NCBI RefSeq assembly: GCF_947179515.1
Contig: NC_067472.1
Coordinates: forward strand, 164,425,761-164,489,760
Reading direction: 5' to 3'
Source: Apodemus sylvaticus
Taxonomy: Eukaryota; Chordata; Mammalia; Rodentia; Muridae
Length of the DNA: 64,000 bases
Shown here: positions 12,672 to 22,999 of the stretch, in pieces
How the letters are laid out: every line of letters begins with the position of its first letter
How positions within the stretch are numbered: position 1 is the stretch's first letter
Made by a program: the position numbers and the translations under genes
The notes under the pieces: model-generated
What the model was told of the DNA's origin: nothing
Databases searched by the model: none
Seen by the model: the letters and a program-made list of their open reading frames with translations, nothing else

Positions 12672-13197
12672 GTGGTGGTTTGAATATGCTTGGCCCAGGG
12701 AGTGGCACTATTGAGAGGTATGGCCTTGTTGGAGGAAGTGTGTCACTGTGGGGGTGGGCTTTGAGACCCTCCTTTTAGCTGCTTGGGAGCCAGTCTTCTC
12801 TTGTTTGACTTCGGAAGAAGATGTAGAACTTTCGACTCCTCCAGCCCGTACCTGCCTGGATGCTGCCCTGCTCACGCCTTGATGATAATGGACTGAACTT
12901 CTGAACCTGTAAGCCAGCCCCAATTAAATGTTGTCCTTGTAAGAATTGCCTTGGATTGGAGAGATGGCTCAGTGGTTAAGAGCACTGACTGTTCTTCCAA
13001 AGGTCCTGAGTTTAATTCCCAGCAACCACATGGTAGCTCACAACCATCTGTTATGGGATCTGATGCCCTCCTCTGGTGTATCTGAAGACAGTGACAGTAT
13101 ACTCATAAACGTTAAATAAATAAATAAATCTTAAAAAAAAAAAGAGTTGCCTTGGTCATGGTGCCTCTCCACAGCAATAGATACCCTAGCTAGGACA
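12672..13197 (+). mobile_element. Rodent interspersed repeat (RMER1-like), interrupted by a B2
   Basis: Starts GTGGTGGTTTGAATATGCTT, continues with GGAGGAAGTGTGTCACTGTG and CCAGCCCCAATTAAATGTTG, and ends GGTCATGGTGCCTCTCC plus CTAGCTAGGACACC after the B2. Family name is from recollection; the relation to 6588-7228 and 56136-56453 is seen directly. Confidence 0.6.
12955..13142 (+). mobile_element. B2 SINE with target-site duplication
   Basis: Head ATTGGAGAGATGGCTCAGTG with A/B-box type tRNA-derived region, AAATAAATAAATAAATC tail and A-run. Flanks AGAATTGCCTTGG (12942-12954) and AGAGTTGCCTTGG (13143-13155) differ at one base. Confidence 0.93.
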
Positions 13198-14775
13198 CCC
13201 TCCTACATCTCCAAACTTGCTTCTCTCCTTTTAAAGTCTGAAGGAAATGTGGAGACCCTGCATCTGCACACAGACATTCTAAAGCCCCAAGGACATCTGA
13301 CACCTTGAGAGAAAAAAATCACTCTGCCTCAGGCTGGCCAGGCTGACCTCCCCACTGTGAGATAGACCTAGAAGAGGCGCTGCTACTGGGCAGGGCATGG
13401 TCATAGCCAGGCTCCCTTCTTACCTTCACCAGGGAAGGAGCAGCAGGGGACAGCTGACCCAGGGCTGATGGGAAGGAAAGCCTACAGGAGGACCACAGAG
13501 GAGAAGAGACTTCCTAGCCCAGGGGGGCCTACAGGAGAACCATCAAGACCCCTCCCTCTCACTTGGCATCAGCCTAGACAGCTGAGCCAGCTGTTCCCAC
13601 ATGGCTGTTGTGACATGAGTCTTATCCTGCAGAGAAAGAAGCTGAGGATTAAATATCTCATTTGTGGACTTCCACCTTGAACTGAGGTCCAAACCTGAAG
13701 CTACTCCAAAGCCATTATTTCCGTTAGGGTCATTCTGTGAGCTGACAGCCCGGAAATGGGGGCTAGGTGCTCACAGTAGGCAAGAGAGGTGTCTGGGATA
13801 CATGCCTTCAGGGGGTGCCACTTGCAGGGGCCTACAAGCCAGTGTGAGTGTCTCCTTAGATTCATGCCTTCGGTACTTTCTCATCTCCCCCTGTACTTGG
13901 CCCCATGAGTAGGTGGCCCAGCTTCTTTGTTCCTGGTGAACCGAGAGGGCAATATTTGGCTTAAACCATGGATATGAGCAAGGAGCAAATTGGAGACTTT
14001 CTGCAAACTGCTTGTCTGGGTCAAGCGCGCTCCCACCTGTACCTGCTTCATGTGGCCAGTCAAAACTGACTGTGAGCAGTAATGAATCCTGCTTGAAAGG
14101 AAGGATGATGATGGGATCACCTGGCCCTGGCAGGCACCCTCCTCACCGCAGGGGCCCCACACGGACAGCTAATTAGGTTAGCTGCACTGTGCTGCTTACA
14201 CTTGCAGGCAGAGCAGACCCAGGAACCAGACTGTCTGCCTGTGACCTTCAGGTCCCTCAGGCTGCCTAATGATCACCTGTGGATCACCATCTCAAAGGCC
14301 ACATTTCCAAAGGGCCAACTTTGTCCCCTCGGGTCCTGCGTTAGAGGAACGGAGCTCACATCACGGCAGGGAAAGAGGCATCTGTGTCATACAGGGCCTT
14401 GCTTGTGGGATCTCCATTGTAAAGGAGCCAATCACAAATGAACAACCCAGTCCCACATTCTCTCTGGCTCTCAAATAACTTTGATTTAAATCAGTAAAAC
14501 CCAGGGCAGAATAAGAAGCTTCAGTTCATTATTTCTGGTGGCAGTCCTCATTTTAAAGAGGAAAAAAAATCATCTCCATTGATTTTTGATTGGAAACGTT
14601 CCTCAGCAAGCCATGATTAATGTAGCAATTGTCAAGGACAAGGCTACATGCTCCAGACTGCTCTAAACTTCCTATTCCCTTAATCTGCCCCCAAAGGTTA
14701 AATTCTAACCACTTGAAAGAGCCAGCTGCAATGCTACTCCAACAGAAGCACAGATGAACAGAACTTGAAAGAATC

Positions 14776-14932
14776 TTAAAAGCTAGGTATGCTGGTGCAC
14801 CCTCAGAGGCAGTACTTAGGAGGTAGAGATAGGCAGGTCTCCGTGAGTTCAAGGCTCACCTGGTCTGTCTAGAAAGTTCCAAAACAGCCAGGACTGCACA
14901 GTGATGCCCCGACTCAGAAAACAAGCAAAAAG
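14776..14932 (+). mobile_element. Old B1 SINE
   Basis: Diverged B1 with GCTGGTGCACCCTCAGAGGC, GAGTTCAAGGCTCACCTGGT and a CGACTCAGAAAAC end. Confidence 0.7.
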
Positions 14933-15449
14933 AACCTTACAGAATATTTATTTTAGGCCTGGATTTTGCAAATGAGCACAATAAGGCCCAGATGCACCCT
15001 GGGATTTCCCAACGTCATAACGATAACTAGAGATGAAACGGACTAGGAGAACTGATATCCTGATATTTCATGCAAATGCGGACCCGTGGTTCTCTATTCT
15101 TTATAGTGAAAGAAAGAGAAAGCCATATAGATTCTAGCCTGTGCAGTGAGTTAGACCCATGTACAAACGCCCCTGCTGCCATTTTCAAGCCATGTGACAT
15201 CAAGCAACCTAGCCTGTCTGTAGATGGGAATAGGAGACCCACGGGGCAGGTGCTATGAAACTGACATACTGATGCATGTGGAGAAATCAGCCAGTGCTCC
15301 ACACCAAGCTCTCCATAAGACGGCTGCTCTTCCTGATTCCCCAGTGAGGTCACTGTTTCTGAGATCCCAACAGGAATGGCCATTGGTCTAGTCCATCAGC
15401 CATTTATAACAAAGTGAAAGAAACTAGCTAGCCCTTCTAAAGACCTGGC

Positions 15450-15600
15450 TTTTTACACACATTCTTAGCCCCTGTGGCAATCCTACAGAGTATGGGCTAC
15501 CACCCCCAAGGTTAGGGGATTGAGAAACACATTCCTAAGGTTGACTTCTTGTCATAGTCACATAGCCAGGAAGTGACTGCATCCTTTCTGATGGGCTATA
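15450..15600 (+). mobile_element. MIR-like fragment
   Basis: TTACACACATTCTTAGCCCC, CAATCCTACAGAGTATGGGC and GTCACATAGCCAGGAAGTGA follow the MIR consensus order. Confidence 0.5.
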
Positions 15601-15608
15601 GTCGAGCC

Positions 15609-15609
15609 A

Positions 15610-15646
<37 letters not shown>

Positions 15647-15648
15647 TC
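15609..15648. repeat. (CAT)n trinucleotide repeat
   Basis: About twelve to thirteen uninterrupted CAT units within intron 7. Confidence 0.95.
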
Positions 15649-15859
15649 TAGCCTGTGGGACTTTTGCTGAGCAGATGCTTGGCCAGTTGGTCAGTTCTAA
15701 GCATCCTTAGAAGATGGAGCTACCATTCAGCCCAGGTCCAATCCATGTAAGGCAAGGACATCAGGAAGGCACGGGTGCCCCTGAACATGGCTGTGTGGTC
15801 CCTTCGGCATTCTGCATCTTCCTATAGCTCCCACAGCATTCATCCTGAGCCAATGGGGT

Positions 15860-15960
15860 CCTCAAGCCTCAATTCCAGCTCCCATTTTACAGATTGGTAA
15901 ACAGATCTTAGAGAATGCATGCACCCTGATAGCTCCTTTGGTAAGTGCTCAGACAGAACA
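15860..15960 (+). mobile_element. MIR-like fragment
   Basis: CCCATTTTACAGATTGGTAA is the MIR core word; the rest is diverged. Confidence 0.4.
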
Positions 15961-16270
15961 ATGTAGGAACTAGAGGGCCTTAATCACCTACCAGCCCAAC
16001 ATCCTTCACCTGCAAACTGAGAAAACAGAAGTCCCCTAAAATAGCCAAGATGAGAACATTGGCTTTTTATTAGCTGGAGGGGAAAAAAAATAAACATCAA
16101 GAGTAAATCAAAAGTTTTGCCAAGTTTCATGTCTCAAGACACAACTAACACCATGGAAAGCCCTCAGGGGACAGAAGGCTGTGGGAAGAATAACCCAGTC
16201 TCAAAAAAGGCAGAAGCGGAGGAAGCAGTGGGGGTCGGGGGATCGGGCTCAGATAAAGCCAAGTTCTTAC

Positions 16271-16403
16271 TTTTCCTGAAGTCTTAATTCCTTTCGCCAG
16301 CGATGCATACACAATCACCCAAGCCAGGAAAAGGCAGAAGGCCAAGGGCCACCGGATCTCACCCGGATATTCAATCCCTGCAGAAATCTTCAGCACAAAG
16401 TAC
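16271..16403 (-). CDS. Slc6a5: Slc6a5 exon 7: TM4 region, residues 378-422
   Basis: 133 bp, acceptor GATTTTTAG|G, donor GGAAAA|GTAAGA. It reads YFVLKISAGIEYPGEIRW, then TM4 (PLAFCLFLAWVIVYASL) and the short intracellular linker AKGIKTSGK. The polypyrimidine tract of the acceptor is displaced: an A/T-rich stretch sits next to the AG, and the long pyrimidine run (opposite plus-strand 16430-16480) lies about 30-80 nt upstream. Confidence 0.98.
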
Positions 16404-16861
16404 CTAAAAATCAGGTAAAAGTGGAAAAAGAAGAGACAGGTAGGGAAGGAGGGAAGGAGAGGAGAGGAAGGGGAAGGAGAAGAGAAGTGAAGATCTGTAA
16501 GGTTCAACCTCCCATCAGAGCATCAGAGCCAAGATGCTCTTTAACCGAACCCAGCACCTCCCACAGCCTCTGAGCAGGGAACCTCACCAGGCAGGCTAAA
16601 GAGAGTGGTGGGCTTGGGTTAAGAGATTGGGAACTTGCCTAAGGCTATCTATGGAACATTTACTGAGCTCTTTAACTAAGCTGGGAGGTCATGTGTGGTC
16701 AGCGGATTGATTTTGTGAAAGACAGTTGACACCATCTCCTGGAGCTGCCACACAAAAAGCACAACTGTAATCTCAACACTCAGGGTTGAGACCCTCTCTC
16801 TCAAAAAAAAAAAAAAAAGTAAATAAACAAAATGAAAGATGTATAATAGAAATTCTGAAGT

Positions 16862-17096
16862 GGGGACTTGGGAGATTGCCCAGTGGTTAGAGTACTGACT
16901 CCACAATCCCGAGGAGAGGAGTCTGGCTCCCAAAACCCACATGAGGAGTCCAGTAGCCACAAACACTGAAACACTGAAAACTTCAGCTTTGAGGGATCTA
17001 ATTCCCCTTCTAGCTTCTAAAGGAGTATCTATAGCCACATATGCACACACTCACACTGTCACTTAAACACACACAAATAAATAAAATAATCTTTTT
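16862..17096 (+). mobile_element. tRNA-derived SINE (B2/B3 class)
   Basis: GACTTGGGAGATTGCCCAGT head, CAAAACCCACATGAGGAGTC body and an ACACAAATAAATAAAATAAT tail that runs straight into the GAA tract, which probably grew from its A-rich end. Confidence 0.65.
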
Positions 17097-17310
17097 GAAG
17101 AAGAAGAAGAAGAAGAAGAAGAAGAAGAAGAAGAAGAAGAAGAAGAAGAAGAAGAAGAAGAAGAAGAAGGGAGAAGAAGAAGAAGGGAGAAGAAGAAGAA
17201 GGGAGAAGAAGAAAGGAGAAGAAGGAGGAGGAGGAGGAGAAGGAGAAGGAGAAGGAGAAGGAGAAGGAGAAGGAGAAGGAGAAGGAGAAGGAGAAGGAGA
17301 AGGAGAAGGA
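17097..17310. repeat. 214-base uninterrupted purine tract: (GAA)24 then GGAGAA units
   Basis: Every base from 17097 to 17310 is A or G. It begins with about 24 GAA units, passes through GGGAGAAGAAGAA units and ends in a regular (GGAGAA)n array. Transcribed as a (CUU)/(CUCCUU) tract in intron 6. Long mirror-symmetric purine tracts can adopt triplex structures. Confidence 0.97.
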
Positions 17311-17975
17311 TGTCAGGCTTTTCCGTATCAGAACACTGTTGTACTTCTCAACTTTACAAAGCAGGAGTGGCAGAAAGCAGTCACTTAAAGTGCACCTCTG
17401 CATTGTAGTTCGAGTTGTACTAGGCGTGCTCCAAGACTGACGTTAGCTAAAATGCAAAAGTACTCACTGTAGAGCGCTTGCCTGGCTCACATGCAATCCT
17501 GCTTGATTAAAATATCTCAAACACTTCATGAACAGGGCCCAATGGTGCAGGCCTGTAATTCCAGGACTGGGGGTAGGAGGGCGGGCAGGAGGATTTAGAG
17601 TGTAAGGTGAACTCTACCTCAGTGGACTTCATAGAGAGCTCAAGACTACATGAAACTCCAACAGCACTGGACTCATATCACCTCAAAATAGCTCAAGAGG
17701 GTCTGAGCACACCCTGACTCCCAGAAGGCTCCCCTTTAGCTTGCCTCAGCCCATTCCCCTCCATTTTACAATTCCTCTCACTTACAACCCTGCTCACACC
17801 AGAAGGCATATGAGTGCAGGGGCTCATCTTGGCTGGACCACATTGTTTTCTCCTCCATGAAGTGTCTACACTGCCCGCCTCCACAGACATTTCAGCAAGT
17901 ACACATACAGCTGAAGGTCTCCTAGTAATGCTGAACCAGCATTCAACAATGTACACAGAGAAAGGACCAAACTCA

Positions 17976-18104
17976 GCTGGGCATGGGGGCCTCATGCCTG
18001 TGATCCCAGCCCCAGAAAGACTGGGGCAAGTGGATTCTTGTGAGTTCAAAACTAGCCCAGACCACATGGTGAGTCCAAGCCTGCCAGTGCTACAGAGAGA
18101 GTTT
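17976..18104 (+). mobile_element. Diverged B1 SINE
   Basis: GCTGGGCATGGGGGCCTCAT, TGTGATCCCAGCCCCAG and GAGTTCAAAACTAGCCCAGA show B1 order; its tail leads into the next purine-rich repeat. Confidence 0.65.
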
Positions 18105-18268
18105 CTTTCTGAAAAGAAGGGAAGGAAGGAAAAGAGGAAGGACAGAAAGGAAGAAGAGAAGGATGGAGGAAAGGGAGGAGAAAGAAAGGGAGCAAAAAAG
18201 GATGGAGGAAGGAAAGGAGAGATAAGGGAGAGAGGAAGGAGGGAGAGAGGGGGGGGGATGGAAGAAAG
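18105..18268. repeat. Purine-rich GGAA/GGAG repeat
   Basis: Imperfect GGAAGGA units with few pyrimidines, ending in a G-rich stretch. Confidence 0.9.
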
Positions 18269-18665
18269 TCTGTTTCCTCCTTGAAACTGAATGCCTGACC
18301 CTAACGCTTTTCCTACTTTTGACTTCTCATCCCTGGAGGTCAAGAGCAGGTGACAGAGTGACCTGGCTGGCAGATGTCTGCTTGGGTCACATGAGTCAAA
18401 GTTAGAACTACTTATCAACATGATGGACTGCCACAGTACTAATCTTGTTCTTACCGCTGTCATTTAGTCATTCATCCCCCTCGTGCAGGCCCACAGTACA
18501 CAGCACATGGCTTTTGGAAGCCCAACCAGACACAATCTCCCTCTAAGAATCAGGGAATCAGCAAGGAGAGTGCAAAGGGAGGCCACCTGCCCCTCCCTCC
18601 TCACAGTTCTGGTCTGCAAACCATCTCCTGGGCTTCTAGAGCTTCCCCAGACCCAGCCAGCTTAC

Positions 18666-18807
18666 TTGAAGTACTCTTCACTCCCACTGACAAATGTCTT
18701 ATTGGCCTGGCTGGTGAAGTTAACCATTGTCAAGTTCGGATAGGCGGTCATGCAGAAAGTAGAGTTCTTGATCTGGATCTTGGGATGGTCACTGATAACA
18801 CAGGAAT
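18666..18807 (-). CDS. Slc6a5: Slc6a5 exon 6: glycosylated extracellular loop 2, residues 331-378
   Basis: 142 bp, acceptor CTGAACAG|AT, donor TTCAA|GTAAGC. The exon encodes the large extracellular loop between TM3 and TM4, from SCVISDHPKIQIKNSTF to SGSEEYF. Four N-glycosylation sequons are present at N345 (NST), N355 (NLT), N360 (NFT) and N366 (NKT), the same four known for GlyT2 and needed for surface delivery. The exact match of these positions supports the residue numbering used here. It is isolated from exon 5 by a 10-kb intron. Confidence 0.97.
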
Positions 18808-19036
18808 CTGTTCAGGAGAGGAAGAGGATGGACCAGAAACATCGAGGTAAGTATGGAGAACGGACATGGTCTCTCTGCCCATCCAAAGTAAGAAGCCAGA
18901 GCTCTAAGCCCTGGGGAGCAGCAGGGAAATATTGGCAGAGTGTATTTCTCACCCCACATTCTTCAGCCCTGCAATACCATGTACTAATAGCAAAACCCCA
19001 CATGTATGTAACCCTGGAATCATTAAAATCGAAAAA

Positions 19037-19185
19037 TTGGGCTTGTGCCTTTAAACCCAGCACTCAGGAAGCAAATGCAGGAGGAGCTCTGTGAGTTCAA
19101 GGCCAGTCTGGTCCATATAGTAAGTTCCAGGCCATCCAGGCCAATACAGTTAAGACCCTGTCTTAAAAAAAATTAATTAATTTTT
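19037..19185 (+). mobile_element. B1 SINE
   Basis: GCCTTTAAACCCAGCACTCA, GTGAGTTCAAGGCCAGTCTG and a CTTAAAAAAAATTAATT tail. Confidence 0.75.
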
Positions 19186-19366
19186 TTAAATAAAGAAATG
19201 GGCTTTTAAAAGTCATTAAGGTCATTTAAAGGTCAATAACACTACTGAAGTCCCATAGGTAATAAGAAAGATCAAAATTCTGACCCAGATCCTTAGGACA
19301 CTACAGAAAGCATATCAGTTACAGATATCAATTTAAGCAGGAGTGACCTGTTAAGACACAGCTCCT

Positions 19367-19574
19367 AGCCGGGCGGTGGTAGCACACGCCTGTAATCCCA
19401 GCACTCTGGGAGGCAGAGGCAGGCAGATTTCTGAGTTCAAGGCCAGCCTGGTCTACAGAGTGAGTTCCAGGACAGCCAGGAACCCTACACAGAGAAACCC
19501 TGTCTTGAGAAGAAAAAAAAATCCAAAAAGACAAAACAAAAAACCAAACAAACAAACAAACAAACAAAAAAAAA
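19367..19574 (+). mobile_element. Young B1 SINE with target-site duplication
   Basis: GCCGGGCGGTGGTAGCACAC head with standard B1 body and long (AAAC)n tail. The 14-bp flank AAGACACAGCTCCT is perfect at 19353-19366 and 19575-19588. Confidence 0.95.
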
Positions 19575-19701
19575 AAGACACAGCTCCTTCTTAAGAGCTG
19601 TTTGCTACAGAAAGTTTTCTAGCAAGCGGTCTCTCTGGCCAGGACAGGAGCACCAGCCTGCACTCCCAGCTTGTGTCAGAGAGAGGCAGGAAGATCAAGG
19701 G

Positions 19702-19880
19702 GGCGGGGATACAGCTCAGCTGGTGGATTGCCAGGCATGTGGGAAACCCTAGGTTCAATGCCCAGCACCCCATAAAACCAGGTGTAGTGGCTCACATCTG
19801 CAATCCCAACACTAGGGAGGGGGAAGCAAAGGAGTCAGAACTCTAAGGTTATGACCAGCATCCCAGCAACTTCCAAGACT
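19702..19880 (+). mobile_element. B4 (ID-B1 composite) SINE
   Basis: ID-like head GATACAGCTCAGCTGGTGGA and GGTTCAATGCCCAGCACC, then a B1-like half AGGTGTAGTGGCTCACATCT. Confidence 0.75.
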
Positions 19881-20299
19881 TCCTGAACTAGATTCTGTGT
19901 CAAGCAAAGAATAATTTCTAAGACCTGCTTAGAAGCACCACCTAGTAAGATAGACAACTCACAGTAGGCACTCTCAGAACCTGTGCTGTGCTTTTTCCAC
20001 CCTCACAGGGGTTAGCAGGCACAGTGACCATACTGTGTGCTAAAGGGCCTTCAACAAGACCTAAGGATGTGTCTTGGTGGATGTGATCATCATGGGTTGT
20101 ATGGTAATATCCAGAAACATTTTTAAATTTTGCATCTGAGAAGCTTGGCATTATTGACATCAAGGGCTTAAAGACCAAGGATGCTTCTGTAGCTACAATG
20201 AGCAGTCAGTCCTCATTTGTCAAAGAAGTATCCGGTGCAAAATCTCTATAGCTGAGAATGCCTGGAATAAGAAGAGAAAATCAACCACACCCGTGTTAG

Positions 20300-20830
20300 C
20301 ACGCCAGGGGGCGTGCAGTTGAGACTTGGTCATTTGCTTGTATTGTAATGCTAAATGCTAGCCCACAGGGCCTGGTTGCCTCCTGGGAGGAGAGAGTCTG
20401 CACTTACCCAAGTGTCTTACACAAGTGACACTTTGTAACCTTGCCCCCCCACCTCTGAAATTTTCCCTGAGTGGTGAATAAATCGCCTACAGCCAATAGC
20501 TGAGCAGAAGAGGGATAGGCCGGGTCTTGGGCTCCTGAGCTTGGGATCTGAGGAGACCATAGGGGTGAGAAGAAAGCGGGAGAGAAGAAAGGTGCCAGAG
20601 GTCAGGGGTCACAAAGCATGGCCACAAAGGCGGGCCAATAGGAGAGATGAGCAGCCCAGATGAAACACAGTAAGTAGTAATGGGGTTATCTATAGGAAAT
20701 AGATTTCAATAGCATAGAGGGTAGATATCTGCCCAGCTCCAGTGCTGATTAAAGCAAACTGTAAATAATAAAAGTTCTGTGTCTTTTTATCTGGGAACTA
20801 AATGATCAAAGGTGAGTTAGAAATCCTGGA
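20300..20830 (+). mobile_element. Possible rodent LTR remnant
   Basis: The arrangement resembles a solo LTR: GAATAAATCGCCTACAGCC, then CCCAGCTCCAGTGCTGATTA and a TAATAAAAGTTCTGTGTC polyadenylation-like end. Family not identified; low certainty. Confidence 0.35.
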
Positions 20831-20845
20831 TTGAGATTAATTTCT

Positions 20846-21027
20846 GCCAGGCAGTGGTGGCACACGCCTGTAATCCCAGCACTCTGGGAGGCAGAGGCAG
20901 GTGGATTTCTGAGTTTGAGGCCAGCCTGGTCTACAAAGTGAGCTCCAGGACAGCCAGGGCTACACAGAGAAACCCTGACTCAAAAAAACCAAATCCAAAA
21001 AACAAAAAAACAAAAGAGAGAGAGAGA
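20846..21027 (+). mobile_element. Young B1 SINE with target-site duplication
   Basis: CAGGCAGTGGTGGCACACGC head, complete B1 body, A-rich and (GA)n tail. The 13-bp flank GAGATTAATTTCT is perfect at 20833-20845 and 21028-21040. Confidence 0.95.
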
Positions 21028-21057
21028 GAGATTAATTTCTACAATAAGGCACTTTTT

Positions 21058-21208
21058 ACAATGCATCTTCACTGCTGTCATGGTGTCTAGAGCAATTTTA
21101 ACTCACTCTCCACAATTTAGAAAGGGAAGATGGCACGCAGACTCACTTTCTGCATCTGGGCCTGAACATCTGGAAAAGGTCATCACAGATGGGGGGAACA
21201 CTGCTGCT
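21058..21208 (+). repeat. Left arm of an inverted duplication
   Basis: This 151-bp arm is the reverse complement of 21740-21898, with an 11-bp gap, a 4-bp extra word and a handful of substitutions. It is not a known SINE. Confidence 0.9.
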
Positions 21209-21287
21209 GCAGATGGGCAGGAACACTGATCAATAAGAAACCATTTTACAATGTGTTTCTAACAGCAGTATAAATAGTCACAAAGCT

Positions 21288-21380
21288 GGGGGTTATCTCA
21301 GTAGTAAAGCACTAACTAGCATGCTTAAGGTCCTGGGTTCTGTTCCAGAAAAGGAAAATGAATAAAAAAAAAAAAAAATG
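21288..21380 (+). mobile_element. ID-type SINE
   Basis: AGCTGGGGGTTATCTCAGTA and GTCCTGGGTTCTGTTCCAG followed by a poly(A) run; a decayed ID. Confidence 0.7.
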
Positions 21381-21739
21381 TGCCGAAATTTTAAACAAAA
21401 AGCCCCCTGGACTTCCAAAAGACAGTTTTACCAAGCACCAAGTAGCAGGACAACTGGCACTGTGAGGACTTGGTCTCAGGGATGTCCGCAGAACTCTCTA
21501 TCCATGGCCCTAAGCCTTACGTCACTCCTGTGAGCTAAGTCCTGGAATCAGCTGGGACCCAGAGCTGCAGTCACTGGGCAAGGTCACAAGCCCTGCCAGG
21601 AACAACGGGGCACTCACTGTTTGGAATCCTCACTCTGATCTACCCAGCTCTGGAGTACACAGCAGGACTTATGAGCTCAGGTACCTAGAGAGTCCAGGAT
21701 GGGGGTCCAAGGAGGAAGGCATAAATGGGGAATGACAGG

Positions 21740-21898
21740 AGCAGCAGTGTTCCCACCCATCTGCGGTGACCTTTTCCAGATGTTCAGGCCCAGATGCAGA
21801 AAGTGAGTCTGCATGTCATCTTCCCTTTCTAAATTGTGGAGAGTTAAAATTGCTCTAGACACCATGACAAAACACATGCAGCAGTGAAGATGCATTGT
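21740..21898 (-). repeat. Right arm of an inverted duplication
   Basis: 159 bp, pairing with 21058-21208 across a 531-bp spacer; shared words include TTCAGGCCCAGATGCAGAAA and AAATTGTGGAGAGTTA. Confidence 0.9.
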
Positions 21899-22218
21899 GC
21901 CCCACCCCTGAGCCCCACCCCAAGCCACACCCTCTGTGAGTGCAGCCACAGGGGCAAGAGTTGGGGTTCAGGCTTCCACCAGGCCTGAGAGCACCTCCAA
22001 CAGCTGGGGATGGATTGACTCATTCACAAGGCTGTTGCAGGAACCAAATCAAGTGAGATAAGAGGTTTAAAAATACTCAATAAATCCTAGCAGTGGTCAG
22101 AGGTGTAAAAATACTCAATAAATCTTCTGTGGTCAGGTATAACGATCTTCATCTTTATACCCGACCACAAAGCACCGTGCTCAGTATCACTTCCCATGAA
22201 CAGGCCTCAACTACCTGC

Positions 22219-22264
22219 TGCCCCACCCCACCCCCACCCCCACCCCCACCCCCACCCCCACCCT
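22219..22264. repeat. (CACCCC)n minisatellite
   Basis: About seven units; on the transcript strand this is (GGGGTG)n, capable of G-quadruplex formation. Confidence 0.92.
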
Positions 22265-22307
22265 AGTTATCTCAGAATGCCGAGGAAAGATTCCCACAAC
22301 ATGGCTG

Positions 22308-22480
22308 CTGGTGATGTTGCTCAGGTGCTAGAGTGCTTGCCTAGCAGCGCGAAGCCTCCGGTTCAGTCTTCAGCACATGAGACTGTGTGTGGTGCCCACC
22401 TGTAGTCCCAGTGTGTGACAGGCTGAGACAGGAAGGCTGCCAGGAGCCATGAGGTCAACCTTATCTCAAACAAGCAAGAT
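22308..22480 (+). mobile_element. B4 (ID-B1 composite) SINE
   Basis: GTGCTAGAGTGCTTGCCTAG and CCGGTTCAGTCTTCAGCAC form the ID half; CACCTGTAGTCCCAGTGTGT forms the B1 half. Confidence 0.7.
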
Positions 22481-22769
22481 TCAAGTAACAGTCATAAACC
22501 CCTCCTCCCCTTCCGCTTGGTCCCTCGGACTCTCTGTGCAGTACTAATAACAACTTCCTGGGCCGAATCATTCTTTGCAGCTAGAAAGCTGTCCCATGCA
22601 GCAATAGCTACCAGCTGCTGCTCACCAAACACCAGTAGCCTTACCGCCCCAGACAAAAAACAAAAACAAAAAAACAAAAAATAAAGAAAACCTGGCTCTG
22701 CTAAATCTCAGGCTGAAAATCTGTTTTTAGGTATCTCCTAGAAGCTGCCTTTTCAATATTAGCGTCTTT

Positions 22770-22826
22770 AATTAAAAAAAAACAAAACAGAAACAAAAAC
22801 AAAAAACAAAACAACAACAAAAACCG
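22770..22826. repeat. (AAAAC)n A-rich repeat
   Basis: Low-complexity AAAACA units; another A-rich patch lies at 22650-22690. Confidence 0.9.
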
Positions 22827-22999
22827 TTTCAGAAGGATTCCAGACCCACAACTATCAAATCTCTACTGGGAAAGATTTCTCCTTCCCCAGAAGCAACCTG
22901 AACCAGGTGATTAAAGTTCCACTCAGATCCTCTTGGCATAAATAACCACAGGATTTAATACTGATTTGTCCTGATGAAAAGCAAACCATCCGCTAAGAT

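Larger units (their letters stand above)
10921..16270 (-). other. Slc6a5 intron 7
   Basis: A 5.35-kb intron with MIR-like pieces (about 11495-11600, 12330-12430, 15450-15600, 15860-15960), a rodent repeat interrupted by a B2 (12672-13197), an old B1 (14776-14932) and a (CAT)n run (15609-15648). The stretches 10950-11480, 11610-12320 and 13200-14770 are without recognisable elements. Confidence 0.85.
16404..18665 (-). other. Slc6a5 intron 6
   Basis: It holds a tRNA-derived SINE (16862-17096), a 214-base all-purine tract (17097-17310), a weak B1-like stretch (about 17535-17660), another B1-like stretch (17976-18104) and a second long purine-rich tract (18105-18268). Nothing is recognised at 18270-18660. 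Confidence 0.85.

Noticed and set aside
12955..13142. tRNA-like A and B box sequence as a tRNA gene
   Set aside because: It is the tRNA-derived head of a B2 SINE with tail and target duplication; the same holds for the B3, B4 and ID copies.
17041..17403. Lysine/glutamate-rich and Leu/Ser/Phe-rich open frames
   Set aside because: Both are translations of the GAA tract on either strand.
17693..18463. 256-codon open frame on the minus strand
   Set aside because: It crosses a B1-like SINE and a purine-rich repeat; the encoded Ser/Pro/Phe-rich run is the repeat in translation.
20300..20830. Complete endogenous retrovirus
   Set aside because: Only a possible solo-LTR-like stretch is seen; there are no gag, pol or env frames anywhere in the window.
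22219..22264. Regular short repeats as a CRISPR array
   Set aside because: There are no unique spacers, and the context is a vertebrate intron; this is a simple repeat.
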